Assembly: GCF_031202265.1 (NCBI RefSeq)
Contig: NZ_CP100604.1
Coordinates: 6,492,501 to 6,556,500, forward strand
Direction of reading: 5' to 3'
Source of the DNA: Bradyrhizobium sp. Ash2021
Lineage (GTDB): Bacteria; Pseudomonadota; Alphaproteobacteria; Rhizobiales; Xanthobacteraceae
DNA: 64,000 nt
Shown: one piece after another, positions 35,621 through 44,269 of the stretch
Position numbering within the stretch: the stretch's first letter is position 1
Layout of the letters: the number at the start of each line of letters is the position of its first letter
Made by a program: the position numbers and the translations under genes
The notes under the pieces: model-generated
Database searches by the model: none
Told to the model about the DNA's origin: nothing
Seen by the model: only the letters and a program-made list of their open reading frames with translations

Positions 35621-36914
35621 TGACAGCATTGGCGCTATCGCTGCCGCGCTCGCCAAAGCGCAAGGCGAACTCACCAATCCCGAGAAGTCGCTCACGGCGA
35701 CCATCCAGTCACCGTTTCCTCGCGAAGAGAGCCGCAGTTTCCGCTACGCCTCCTTAGCCAGTGGATTGGATTTGGTCCGCAAGTGCCTGGGTCAGCACGA
35801 GATTGCGACCGTCCAGACGACGGCCATTGACGCCGCCGCCGGGTTGATCCGGCTGACCACGACCCTCGCCCATTCCTCCGGGGAATGGATCTCGTCGGAC
35901 TGGCCAGTGTGTCCGGTAGCTGAGACCAATGCCCCGCACCGGATGGGCGCGGCGCTGACCTACGCAAGGCGTTATGCCCTGTTCACCCTGGTCGGGATTG
36001 CCGGCGAGGACGATCTGGATGCACCGGATCTGCCGGCACCAAGCCTCAATGGAACGGCACCGGCCGGTAACGGTGTTGGTCCAAACAAAGCCAATGGACA
36101 TGCGGCTCTACCCGGTCGAGGCGCCATCAAGCGCAAGCAAACCCCTCCCCCGTTAAAGCCGGTGCTTGATGCCGAAGCCTCCGCCGTCGCTCGCGAGCAG
36201 CTCCTGACCGAGATAGCTGGCGTAACCTTGGGCGAGGATCTGGACCGCTGGGCCTATCGCTGTCTGCCGACCAAGAACACCCTGACCGCCGCGGATGCCC
36301 GGCTGGTCGAAGAGGCCTTCCATACCAAATTGACGGCCCTTGGCGCCGCTGATGAAACCGGACGTGATGCCGCGTCCTCGCCCCCCACGTCCGGCCCACC
36401 CGGAATGCCCCCGCTCGGGCCGCAACGCCGGCAAGGCGCGCCGGAAAGCAAGCAGGCGCAGACGGGGACGGGCCGCATCGACAAGAGCCTGCTCACCATT
36501 CCGGTGCCGCGGCGTTTGCGCGACAAGACCCATCTCCGCTTTGTCGCCAAACAGCCCTGCCTGATCTGCGGACGGCAGCCCTGCGATCCCCATCATCTGC
36601 GGTGCGCGCAATCCCGCGGCCTCGGACAAAAGGTCAGTGATGAGTTCACGGTCCCGCTTTGCCGGGCGCATCATCGCGAACTGCACCGCGCCGGCAAGGA
36701 AGTGGACTGGTGGGCGAAAACCGGGATCGAGCCGACCGGGATTGCCCGCAAGCTTTGGACGGAGACGCATCGGCTGCAGAGCTCGGTAAATCTGCCCAGT
36801 GACGATAACGCGACGTCCGGTCCCACTGTGGCGACGACCGGAGACGTTGCAGCCACCGTTCCACGGCGGACGCAAATGACGAAACGAACCCAGTTGCCGG
36901 GCCTCACCACATGA
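35607..36914 (+). CDS. ERF-family single-strand annealing protein fused to an HNH-like zinc domain
   Basis: 435 residues from the ATG at 35607, with AGGAGG six bases upstream. Residues 1-140 are [40 protein letters not shown] and [20 protein letters not shown] then GEDDLDAP. After a Pro/Gly-rich linker, residues 305-380 carry a CxxC (C318, C321), DPHH (327-330) and [10 protein letters not shown] (352-360), resembling the HNH-like DUF968 fold. The ERF part anneals strands exposed by the YqaJ nuclease. The C-terminal part may cut or bind branched DNA, which is inference. Confidence 0.85.
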   Translation: MPSCSDSIGAIAAALAKAQGELTNPEKSLTATIQSPFPREESRSFRYASLASGLDLVRKCLGQHEIATVQTTAIDAAAGLIRLTTTLAHSSGEWISSDWPVCPVAETNAPHRMGAALTYARRYALFTLVGIAGEDDLDAPDLPAPSLNGTAPAGNGVGPNKANGHAALPGRGAIKRKQTPPPLKPVLDAEASAVAREQLLTEIAGVTLGEDLDRWAYRCLPTKNTLTAADARLVEEAFHTKLTALGAADETGRDAASSPPTSGPPGMPPLGPQRRQGAPESKQAQTGTGRIDKSLLTIPVPRRLRDKTHLRFVAKQPCLICGRQPCDPHHLRCAQSRGLGQKVSDEFTVPLCRAHHRELHRAGKEVDWWAKTGIEPTGIARKLWTETHRLQSSVNLPSDDNATSGPTVATTGDVAATVPRRTQMTKRTQLPGLTT

Positions 36915-37636
36915 CCTCGCTTCGCCAGATCGAGTCCAACCGCTGCAACGCGCAAAAGAGCACCGGCCCGAAAACCGACCGCGGCAAAGAGCGCGCCTCG
37001 CAAAATGCCGTCCGCCATGGATTGACCGCCGAGACCGTCATCAAGCTTCTGGAAGATCCCGACGACTACCAGGCCTTCGAGCAGGCGGTCACCGCCGGCT
37101 ACGACGCGGAAACCGCGGTCGAGCGCGAGCTGGTGCTTCGGTTGGCAAGCCTGCTGTGGCGACTACGGCGGGCCACCTCAATCGAAACCGGTCTTCTGCA
37201 GATCCAGCACGAAATCCTGCCCGAACCAGGCGAGGCGCAGCAACCTCGATCCGCGCGAGATTGCGAAGTCATCACGATCTTCCAGCCTCACCAAGCTGCC
37301 GTCCCCTCACACTCAAGGGAAGCGAGCAACGACGGCAACGCTCGCGCTCCGACCGATGGCGAACGAGGCCGCGGCTCGGAAGCGCCACCGACCTTACCGC
37401 GTCCTGACGGACTCGACATTGCACGGTGCTTCCTGCGCCTCGCCGACCTCGACAATGGCGCGTTCGACCGGCTCGGCCGCTACGAGGCGTCTCTCTGGCG
37501 ACAGGTCAGGCAAACGATCTTCACGCTGGAGGCATTGCGGTGGCGGGCGCCCGGCGCCCGTCATTGGCGGCCACAAGATCGTTGGCAGCGAACGATTCGG
37601 GCGCCGCTCGGTGATGATCGGTCGGATCCGCGTTAA
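36911..37636 (+). CDS. Rhizobial STGPxT...RHGL-family hypothetical protein, second copy
   Basis: 241 residues. The start overlaps the ERF stop (ATGA). The N-terminus [17 protein letters not shown] then [20 protein letters not shown] matches the protein at 33476-34054. The C-terminal [20 protein letters not shown] then TLEALRW is typical of the long form. The middle (about 110-170) is low-complexity and Pro/Arg-rich. The function is unknown. Its coupling to yqaJ and erf argues for a role in the same recombination process or in element maintenance. Confidence 0.78.
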   Translation: MTSLRQIESNRCNAQKSTGPKTDRGKERASQNAVRHGLTAETVIKLLEDPDDYQAFEQAVTAGYDAETAVERELVLRLASLLWRLRRATSIETGLLQIQHEILPEPGEAQQPRSARDCEVITIFQPHQAAVPSHSREASNDGNARAPTDGERGRGSEAPPTLPRPDGLDIARCFLRLADLDNGAFDRLGRYEASLWRQVRQTIFTLEALRWRAPGARHWRPQDRWQRTIRAPLGDDRSDPR

Positions 37637-37687
37637 GCGGCACTTTCACCCTTGCATGGGCGAACCAGAAGGTCGGCTGGAGGCGCC

Positions 37688-37795
37688 CTAGAATTCGCGA
37701 ACGAGCATGATCACCTTATCCTGCTGCCCGCCGGTGATCTTCGCGAACATCGGCAGCGACAAAATCCGGCGTCGATCGCCAAATGCATTCGGAAT
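37688..37795 (-). pseudogene. C-terminal remnant of a DegT/DnrJ/EryC1-type sugar aminotransferase
   Basis: The minus frame reads RRRILSLPMFAKITGGQ then QDKVIMLVREF and a stop at 37688. RxxLSLPM(F/Y)..(I/L)T..Q...V is the standard end of sugar aminotransferases. Upstream sequence does not continue the protein. It marks a broken sugar gene at the edge of the polysaccharide region. The remaining bases up to 38055 show no other feature. Confidence 0.6.
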
Positions 37796-38055
37796 CGGCT
37801 CAGGGCAACCAGCTGGCCCATCCTCGCGACATAAAACTGGAGCCGCAAATTGAGCGACCACATATGGTCCCGCCGCTAGAAAAGCCGCAGTGACGGTGTT
37901 AACGGTCCGCCGGCGTGCTCGCTCTATGGTTCTCCTGCTATTTCAAATGACGTCAATGCGCGCCCAGCGGCGCGATTCAACGAAGGCAGCGCACTGGCAA
38001 AAATACCTGAGCCCGGCTTATACGGTTTTAAGGGCTTGATTCGTAGGCGATAGGA

Positions 38056-39003
38056 ATGAAAGACGGCCAGCTTGTTGTTTTGATAACGGGTGCGAACGGC
38101 TTTGTCGGCCGAAATCTCGCACCCGTTTTGACGGCTAACGGCATGATCGTCAGACGAGCCGTGCGAAAGCCCTCGCCTCATCCAAATACGGTTATTGTAG
38201 ATGCGATCGGCCCCCAGACTGATTGGGACGAGGCTCTCTTCGAAGTCGATGCAGTAGTGCATTTGGCCGCGCGGGTTCATCACCCCCACGAGGAAGCGGC
38301 GACGGAGATCTATCGTACCCTCAATACCGATGGAACTGTGCACCTTGCGCGATGTGCCGCCAAAGCGGGAGTTCGCCAGTTCATTTATTTAAGCACCGTC
38401 CTGGTTAATGGCAGCAGCACTGACGGTCGCCCTCCGTTTCGTGAGGATGACCGTCCTATGCCGCGCGGAATATACGGAATGTCGAAGGCCGCTGCAGAGG
38501 CAGGCCTTGAAGCAATTGCCAAACATACGGACATGAGTATCACCGTGATTCGACCCCCGCTGATCTATGGCGTGGGGGCGCTCGGCAATTTCAGACTCTT
38601 GGTTACGGCAATAGAACGCGGCATTCCGCTGCCCTTCGGCTCAATCCATAACCGGCGTGCCTTTTTGGGTGTCGGAAATCTAGCTTCATTTGTCGTACAC
38701 CGACTTACACACCCGGGGGGCAGATTTGATGTTTTTTTAGTAGCTGATGATGAGGAAGTATCAACGCCCGAATTTGTTCGACGGATCGCGAAGGCCCTAG
38801 GCAAGAAGTCGCGTATTGTGCCTTTTCCACTATTTGCACTGAAAGCATTGTTCAGAATCAGCGGTCGCTCTGAAGCCAACGATAGTGTTGTTGGATCCAT
38901 GCAAATCGACACGTCCAAAGCTCTGAACACCGGCTGGCGCCCACGACTCAGCCTGGATGAAGGTTTGCGGAGTTCCCTGGAAAAGAAAAAAATGGACGAG
39001 TAA
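38056..39003 (+). CDS. NAD-dependent sugar epimerase/reductase, WbpV/WreQ-like
   Basis: 315 residues. Short-chain extended Rossmann protein: LITGANGFVGRNLAPVL (NAD binding), DAVVHLAARVHHPHEE, FIYLSTVLVNGSST and IYGMSKAAAEAGLEAI (Tyr-x3-Lys). PPLIYGVGALGNFRLLVTAI and FLGVGNLASFV follow. The sequence style matches WbpV/WreQ reductases that make UDP-N-acetylquinovosamine for O-antigens; a UDP-hexose 4-epimerase is the alternative. AGGA lies before the ATG. Lower GC and isolation between a remnant and a repeat suggest horizontal origin. Confidence 0.8.
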   Translation: MKDGQLVVLITGANGFVGRNLAPVLTANGMIVRRAVRKPSPHPNTVIVDAIGPQTDWDEALFEVDAVVHLAARVHHPHEEAATEIYRTLNTDGTVHLARCAAKAGVRQFIYLSTVLVNGSSTDGRPPFREDDRPMPRGIYGMSKAAAEAGLEAIAKHTDMSITVIRPPLIYGVGALGNFRLLVTAIERGIPLPFGSIHNRRAFLGVGNLASFVVHRLTHPGGRFDVFLVADDEEVSTPEFVRRIAKALGKKSRIVPFPLFALKALFRISGRSEANDSVVGSMQIDTSKALNTGWRPRLSLDEGLRSSLEKKKMDE

Positions 39004-39218
39004 TGGGTCGAACGTCGAGTCGTTATCCTGTGCGGCCGCTCAGCAAATCCCGAGCCCGATGCATCATGAGTGCCGACTGTTCCGCCGTCTTCTCGACCGA
39101 CACAAACTGAACCGAAATGAATTGTCTCGAGTGTCATTTTAAGGCAACCGAGCCAGAACTGGTCGGGCGAAGGGTTCCATCGGTCTGCTTTGTTTGGACT
39201 GACTCGCCTTGGCTCAAG

Positions 39219-39290
39219 GAAGCCCGCTGGTGCGCGTTTGCCGTCTCGGGCTGGGTGGGTACCGGCTCACCCAACTAAACGAAGCCCGCG
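39219..39290. repeat. Imperfect direct repeat, copy 1, upstream of lipoprotein gene
   Basis: GAAGCCCGCTGGTG then GTTTGCCGTCTCGGGCTGGG and a TAC/TAGCGG-like end recur at 39807-39875 with few changes. The pair brackets the lipoprotein gene. The rest of 39004-39385 shows no gene I can support. Confidence 0.55.
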
Positions 39291-39385
39291 CCGCGCGGCT
39301 GGGCCTGCGCACGGCGATTTTGGGGTAGCAACAGTTTTCGGACGTGTATGCTCAATTCCACTGTGCCGGCTCTTGGGAACCTTGG

Positions 39386-39727
39386 ATGCGACGATCGGCG
39401 ATAATGGTGTTGTGTGCGGTGCTCGGGGCATGCTCGTCAATCAACGAAGCGGCTAAAGAGCCGGTTCCCGCGCCCGACGCGTCCAAGGCCGTACCGATCA
39501 TCAAAACCGTCGCTGGCCAATATCACCTGACGGGGCAATTAGAGATCGCGGGACCAATCGAGGCACCCATCGCCTCATCTATTCCGTGGGTTATATGCCT
39601 CAGAAGCGCGAGCGCTCCCCGGCAGACATACGCGCTTTTCTACAAGAAGGACGAATACGTCTCCTCTCGAATATCGACCATTGGGGACCGTTGCGACAGC
39701 CAAGTTTACGAGCCGCTGCCGAAATAA
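39386..39727 (+). CDS. Hypothetical lipoprotein
   Basis: 113 residues from the ATG at 39386. RRSAIMVLCAVLGACSS gives a lipobox (VLGAC) with the lipidated cysteine near residue 14. The mature protein has a small beta-rich look (AGQYHLTGQLEIAGPIEAP, IPWVICLRSASAPRQTYALF, YVSSRISTIGDRCDSQVYEP). Two cysteines (in VICLRS and GDRCDS) could form a disulphide. I do not recognise the family, though similar short lipoproteins occur in Bradyrhizobium. It is flanked by direct repeats. Confidence 0.7.
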   Translation: MRRSAIMVLCAVLGACSSINEAAKEPVPAPDASKAVPIIKTVAGQYHLTGQLEIAGPIEAPIASSIPWVICLRSASAPRQTYALFYKKDEYVSSRISTIGDRCDSQVYEPLPK

Positions 39728-39806
39728 GTGGGGCCTCGTCAGTTGGCCGCCTCTTCCTGCTCGGACCGGAGGGCGGTTACCCGCGCACGGCCCGCCATGA
39801 CCCAGA

Positions 39807-39875
39807 GAAGCCCGCTGGTGAGCCTTTGCCGTCTCCGGCTGGGCAGGTAGCGGCGGGGGCGGTTTAACGAATCCA
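39807..39875. repeat. Imperfect direct repeat, copy 2, downstream of lipoprotein gene
   Basis: GAAGCCCGCTGGTG then CTTTGCCGTCTCCGGCTGGG matches copy 1 at 39219-39290. The two copies lie about 590 bp apart, as if the lipoprotein gene between them had been inserted or duplicated. Confidence 0.55.
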
Positions 39876-39913
39876 GGGCGCCTGGCAGGCTTGCCCCCTC
39901 TACCGCGGCATGT

Positions 39914-40573
39914 ATGTTCCCCCCAATGAAACGTGCGCTTCCATGGATCCTTGCTGCTGTCGCGTTTGTAGCGTTCGGCGCATCCTTTTCAGAACTACGG
40001 CGTATGCGAGGACGGTTTGGTGAGGTAACGCGTCCTCGCGAACATCACGACCATAGAGACGTCAGGCAGTTCATGATCAAGGCCGCATTGGCCGGTCTCG
40101 ATCGGCCGGCTGTGTTTCTTGGCGACAGCATCACCGAGATGGCTCGCTTGCCAGAAACGATATGCGGAAAGCCGATCGTCAACGCTGGAATAGGTGGCGT
40201 TGGCGTCGCAGACTTCGAATATCTCGCACCGCGATTGATGGATGGTTCGACGCCATCGCTAATTATTGTTGCGCTCGGTGCGAACGATGTTGGGTCTACG
40301 ACGGCTCAACGAGATTACGCTGATCTCCTCTCCGAATTAAAAAAGCTGTCTTCTAAGCTACTTGTAGTTGCGGTAACGCCACTGGATGGCGCAGACCAAG
40401 TAAATGCTCAGATAAAGGCGGCGGCGCAAAGCGAAGGAGTTCCATTTGTTGAATCTCTGTTGCCAGCTGGATCGACCTTCGATGGCATTCATCTCACGGC
40501 GGCCGGGTACAAGGTTTGGACGCCGGCCATATTACGAGCCGCCACCAAGGCACTCGGATGCCAGGCCGATTAG
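39914..40573 (+). CDS. SGNH/GDSL-type hydrolase
   Basis: 219 residues (ATG 39914; ATG 39926 is equally possible, and neither has a good ribosome-binding site). One N-terminal membrane anchor or signal (LPWILAAVAFVAFGASF). Catalytic blocks are AVFLGDSITEMARL (block I Ser), VNAGIGGVG (block II Gly), VALGANDVGS (block III Asn) and FDGIHLTAAGYKVW (block V Asp/His). Such enzymes remove or transfer acyl groups, and in this setting de-acetylation of a surface glycan is plausible. No close partner gene is present. Confidence 0.83.
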   Translation: MFPPMKRALPWILAAVAFVAFGASFSELRRMRGRFGEVTRPREHHDHRDVRQFMIKAALAGLDRPAVFLGDSITEMARLPETICGKPIVNAGIGGVGVADFEYLAPRLMDGSTPSLIIVALGANDVGSTTAQRDYADLLSELKKLSSKLLVVAVTPLDGADQVNAQIKAAAQSEGVPFVESLLPAGSTFDGIHLTAAGYKVWTPAILRAATKALGCQAD

Positions 40574-40657
40574 ATCGACTATGGCGGACATTTGGAATGC
40601 TCGACATCGAGGGCCGGCTGGAACAATTATCTGCAATTACATCATTCCGGATTATCG

Positions 40658-41060
40658 GATAGCGCGAGCGACGCTGTCACCGCCTCCTATTTTCTGCTCA
40701 ATCGCCCGCTCGAGCGACCGATCGCGGTTCTTGGTGAAACTGGTCGGGTCCCAGACCGGGTCGTCCGGCGAAAGCCCCACGAACCAGCGGTACAAGAGAT
40801 TGTAGTCCAGTTGCTCCATCAACTGGCGTTCCGCGCCGAATGCCGTACAACACCTGCAGCAGCAAGGCGCTCAGCAATTGCTCGGGAGGAATCGAGGGAC
40901 GTCCTTCGCCGGCGTAAAGCTTCCCAAGGCTACGGTTCAGCTCACTCAAGACATCCCGGACCAGCGCCCGGATCTTCCGCAGAGGATGCTGGGGAGGCAC
41001 CCGCGCCTCCGGCGAGATGTACGAAAACAACCCGCCCTGATCCGCAAATGCGCCTCGCAT
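40658..41060 (-). pseudogene. IS5/IS1182-type transposase remnant (N-terminal part, frameshifted)
   Basis: From the ATG at 41060 the frame reads MRGAFADQGGLFSYISPEAR, HPLRKIRALVRDVLSELNRS and RPSIPPEQLLSALLLQVLYG, the N-terminal domain of IS5-type transposases. It then shifts, and the other frame continues NRDRSLERAIEQKIGGG to a stop at 40658. The catalytic DDE core is gone. No terminal inverted repeats were found. It lies beside an MBOAT remnant and a truncated glycosyltransferase, so it may have caused that breakage. Confidence 0.8.
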
Positions 41061-41097
41061 GCTCGTCTCCAGCGATTCGAGATGATAAAGTGATAAA

Positions 41098-42213
41098 GTG
41101 GATCACCAAGTCTTCACCGTGAGTGGGTCCTTCAGCAAACTGCTAGTAGAACCTGAAATAAATGAATTCGCTGTGCTGCGAGATTCCGAGAATCGCGAAT
41201 GCCAGCACCGCCGCGGTCGCGTAGATCAGCGGCGGACGGATGCGCCAGACGTCACGGACAACGATGTGGTGCTATGTGTCACGGCACCGTTCACTCTCCC
41301 GTATGCGGTAGTCCTGGCGGCCAAACTGCGGCGAGCAGCGACTTTATTGCTTATCTACGACCTGTATCCTGAGGCGCTTGAAGCGGCGGGTTTGATCAAA
41401 CCCACTTCTGTAGCAGCGCGTCTATTGCGCTTCGCGAACAGCCTTGTGTTTCCGCGCTTGGATACCATAATCGTGATCGGACGAGACGTGCCTCCCCTGC
41501 TCACGAGATATCAGGGGGTCGCGCCGGAAAGAATCCAGTTCATCCCCAATTGGGTACTGCTTCCGATTGGCTACCGTGAGATCGACCCACGCAACCGTTT
41601 CCGCGCGCAGCTAAAGTCAAAATTCATCGTTGGACTATCAGGAAATCTTGGATTCACACACGCGCCAGCAACTGTCTTTGAAGCAGCAAAATTGTTGAAG
41701 GCCGAGAAAGATATCCATTTCATTCTATCCGGATGGGGAGTCGGCTGGAAGGACTTAAAGGACTTAGTCACGGTTGAAAAGCTCGACAATGTCACCATGC
41801 TGGACCCGGTGCCCCAAGGCGAATTGGTCGAGTTCTTGTCTGCAGCAGACGTATGGGTGATCCCGTATCGCCGAAACATTGCCGGGGTATCAATCCCGAG
41901 CCGCCTCTACAATCTGCTGGCGGTGGGACGTCCCATTATAGTCGGAGCGGAATCTAATTCAGAAGCTGCGATTGTGCTTGGCGAAGAAGACATAGGTTGG
42001 GTCGTACCGCCCGAAGATCCACTCCAACTCGCCCACGCAATTCTGCAGGCGTCAGCAGACCGCTCTAACACTGCTGCTAAGGGCCGTCGGGCATCGGTTG
42101 TCGCAACGAAATATACCGAGGCAGCAGCTGTTGAAAGATATCAGGACGTGGTCAGCCAACTAAAGCAACGAAGATTCTCTGGAGGGAGATCGCGTCGACA
42201 AGGTCGTAGTTAG
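41098..42213 (+). pseudogene. 5'-truncated family 4 glycosyltransferase (WbuB-like), fused to foreign N-terminus
   Basis: The open frame runs from GTG 41098, but its first 54 codons are antisense to the MBOAT remnant and have no glycosyltransferase look. Real homology begins at DVVLCVTAPFTLPYAVVLAA (about 41269). It then shows LIYDLYPEALEAAGLI, FIPNWVLLP, VGLSGNLGFTHAP, FILSGWG and the nucleotide-sugar region VIPYRRNIAGVSIPSRLYNL then LAVGRPI. The acceptor-binding N-terminal lobe of about 60 residues is missing, so activity is doubtful. Confidence 0.75.
41143..41260 (-). pseudogene. C-terminal remnant of an MBOAT-type O-acyltransferase
   Basis: The minus frame reads DVWRIRPPLIYATAAVLAF then AILGISQHSEFIYFRFY and a stop at 41143. 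A hydrophobic helix followed by EFIYFxF is the usual end of membrane-bound O-acyltransferases of the alginate-acetylase type. It begins abruptly near 41260, exactly where the plus-strand glycosyltransferase homology starts, so this marks a recombination junction. Confidence 0.55.
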
Positions 42214-42376
42214 CGCGATTCAAGCTGCTATCTGCAACCAGAGCACAAACCGATTCGTATTCGTGAGTCCTCTGCAGGTAAGAAACATTGTGCCCCAGCT
42301 TAACCGCGGGAATTGCGGTGCCCACCCTTTTGCCGGAGCGTAGTACAGCCAGATTACGCTTACCATTCAGTATCTA

Positions 42377-44263
42377 TCACATTGCGCAATTCGCTCGAAA
42401 CGAAATTCTATATGCAGTTACTTGATGGAGATCGTTTGGAATTTCGCATAGGTGATAGTCGGCACGGATCTTCGCAAGAATCTCCCTCTCAACTCCCTCC
42501 AACGTATCCTCCGCCCTCCGAACAACAACGACTTCACCGTCATACAACTGAACCGGCGTCGCGACGATCTTTTGGATGAGCGGCGGCACCAGATTATCAG
42601 TAAATGTGAAGGAGATCGGCCAACGATGCCAATGTCCCGTATAGATCAGCGCCAGATCGCTGAGGTAGCTGACATATTGGACGCGTCCCAACAACACTGT
42701 GGCGGGAACTCCGGGTGCAAAGTATTGCTCGATCAAGCTCGTTGCCTCGCGTAGCACTCCGCCGTTGTCGAGGCGATAGTCGGCCCACTGATTTCCGACC
42801 GCCTCAAGGGCGGGGCGAGCCAAGAGCCGATCCTCAAGGCGGTCTCGAAGCGCCGCCAGGGTGCACCGGTTATGGTCTCTACATTCGTGGAGCAGGAATG
42901 AGTAAGGTCCAGCAGGCCTCCAGATACCACGTGTTTGGTAAACTCCAAATGCTCCGATCAGAATTCCCGCGCAGATCGCGCAGGCACGAAGCCGGGTTCG
43001 CAGAAGCAGTTGTCCTTGGACAATAACGACCGCCGCAAACGGTAAGAATGCGATAAGAAGCGTATAGTCGATTGAACGACCCACATAGTAGAGCGCCGAC
43101 CAGAGACACAACGCTGTCATTGGGAGAAGACGATAGATCTGTCTGTCCGCGCCTGGAGACGTTCGGCGATCGAGAATGCTAATCCAACAATGGGCGAGCG
43201 AGAGGAAGACCACGACCAGCATCGGAATCCACCAGTAGAAACCTTGCCTGGGTTTCGCCCAATAGTCGCTCAGGGGATTGTAGACCGACAGAAACCTCAG
43301 GTAGATATCGAACCGTGGCCAGTGCGCGGACTGTGCGTAGATGACGAGACTAAAAGCACCAAGCGTGATGATCGCTGGCAACATGGCGACCGGAACGTCC
43401 CTCGACATTCTTCTCCAGCTCCGCTCACGAATTGCGAGAGCGCTGAGGAACACCATCTGGACAGCGATTGTGCCGACCAGAGTTTCTACACTCCACATCG
43501 CTGACAGAACCGTCGCCGACGCGGTGAGAATCGAGTGCCGAACTGGCGGCTTCAACAGAACGATCGCCACCACCATCATCAGCGTTGGCAGGTACCGCGC
43601 GAGAGGCGAAGGCGCGATATTGAGATTGCCCCGGCCGTGATCCCAACCCTCAAGGAGAAAATAAATCGCAATAAGCCCCATCAGAATCGCCAGGTACTTA
43701 TGATCGCACGCACGATGTAGGAACACGAGCACAAGCGCGAAATAGATCAGGTTACCGAACTGTACGACGATATTTGCCGTTCCCAATGACAAGGGACCCA
43801 GAGCAAAGCCGGAAAGCGTAGTAAGCACGGGGCCAGGCCCGTACTGGGAAAACGTGTCGACCAGCAAAATGCCGCCATTGAGCAGATGCACAGCGGGACC
43901 CATAACAGTCAGATAGTGCAGAGGCTCTACCGCCAGCGAGAAGTCGAAGAACAAGAACGGAAGTGCGAACAAAACCGTCAGCAGAAACAGCATGGAACTG
44001 TTTTCCGGGCGAACCACGATTTCTGGTACATCGGGAAAAGAATACCGAAGCTTCAAACCGGCCACTGCGCAGAGCCAAGGCAGCAGAGCAACAGCAAACA
44101 GGTAGAGAGCTAGATCCAGCGTCTTGCCGGCCACGCCAAACAATCGCAAGATGCTCATCGTCAGGACAAAACCACCGACCCCGAGCAGAACCAGCATAAG
44201 GTTCGCCCGAAAATTCTGATCTAATCCAGTTATGCGCTTCCCGAACCTGTGCCGATCGATCAT
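42377..44263 (-). CDS. Large polytopic membrane protein, GT-C-like, paralogue of the 46009-48384 protein
   Basis: 628 residues with roughly 11-13 membrane segments. A first large loop carries LLNGGILLVDTFSQYGPGP, like the acidic YGPxP loop of GT-C glycosyltransferases. LRFLSVYNPLSDYW and ALYYVGRSIDYTLLIAFLPF recur in the paralogue. A soluble C-terminal part of about 150 residues ends PISFTFTDNLVPPLIQKIV ... YDGEVVVVRRAEDTL. I infer transfer of a lipid-linked sugar on the periplasmic side. No family name is certain. It starts 6 bp after the preceding gene of a three-gene operon. Confidence 0.7.
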   Translation of the reverse strand: MIDRHRFGKRITGLDQNFRANLMLVLLGVGGFVLTMSILRLFGVAGKTLDLALYLFAVALLPWLCAVAGLKLRYSFPDVPEIVVRPENSSMLFLLTVLFALPFLFFDFSLAVEPLHYLTVMGPAVHLLNGGILLVDTFSQYGPGPVLTTLSGFALGPLSLGTANIVVQFGNLIYFALVLVFLHRACDHKYLAILMGLIAIYFLLEGWDHGRGNLNIAPSPLARYLPTLMMVVAIVLLKPPVRHSILTASATVLSAMWSVETLVGTIAVQMVFLSALAIRERSWRRMSRDVPVAMLPAIITLGAFSLVIYAQSAHWPRFDIYLRFLSVYNPLSDYWAKPRQGFYWWIPMLVVVFLSLAHCWISILDRRTSPGADRQIYRLLPMTALCLWSALYYVGRSIDYTLLIAFLPFAAVVIVQGQLLLRTRLRACAICAGILIGAFGVYQTRGIWRPAGPYSFLLHECRDHNRCTLAALRDRLEDRLLARPALEAVGNQWADYRLDNGGVLREATSLIEQYFAPGVPATVLLGRVQYVSYLSDLALIYTGHWHRWPISFTFTDNLVPPLIQKIVATPVQLYDGEVVVVRRAEDTLEGVEREILAKIRADYHLCEIPNDLHQVTAYRISFRANCAM

Positions 44264-44269
44264 TGCCGC

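Noticed and set aside
33476..37636. Complete prophage
   Set aside because: No integrase, terminase, portal, capsid or lysis genes are present, and no flanking att-like direct repeats were seen by eye.
41098..41268. Genuine N-terminus of the glycosyltransferase
   Set aside because: These codons are antisense to an MBOAT tail and lack the expected first Rossmann strand and acceptor-site motifs.
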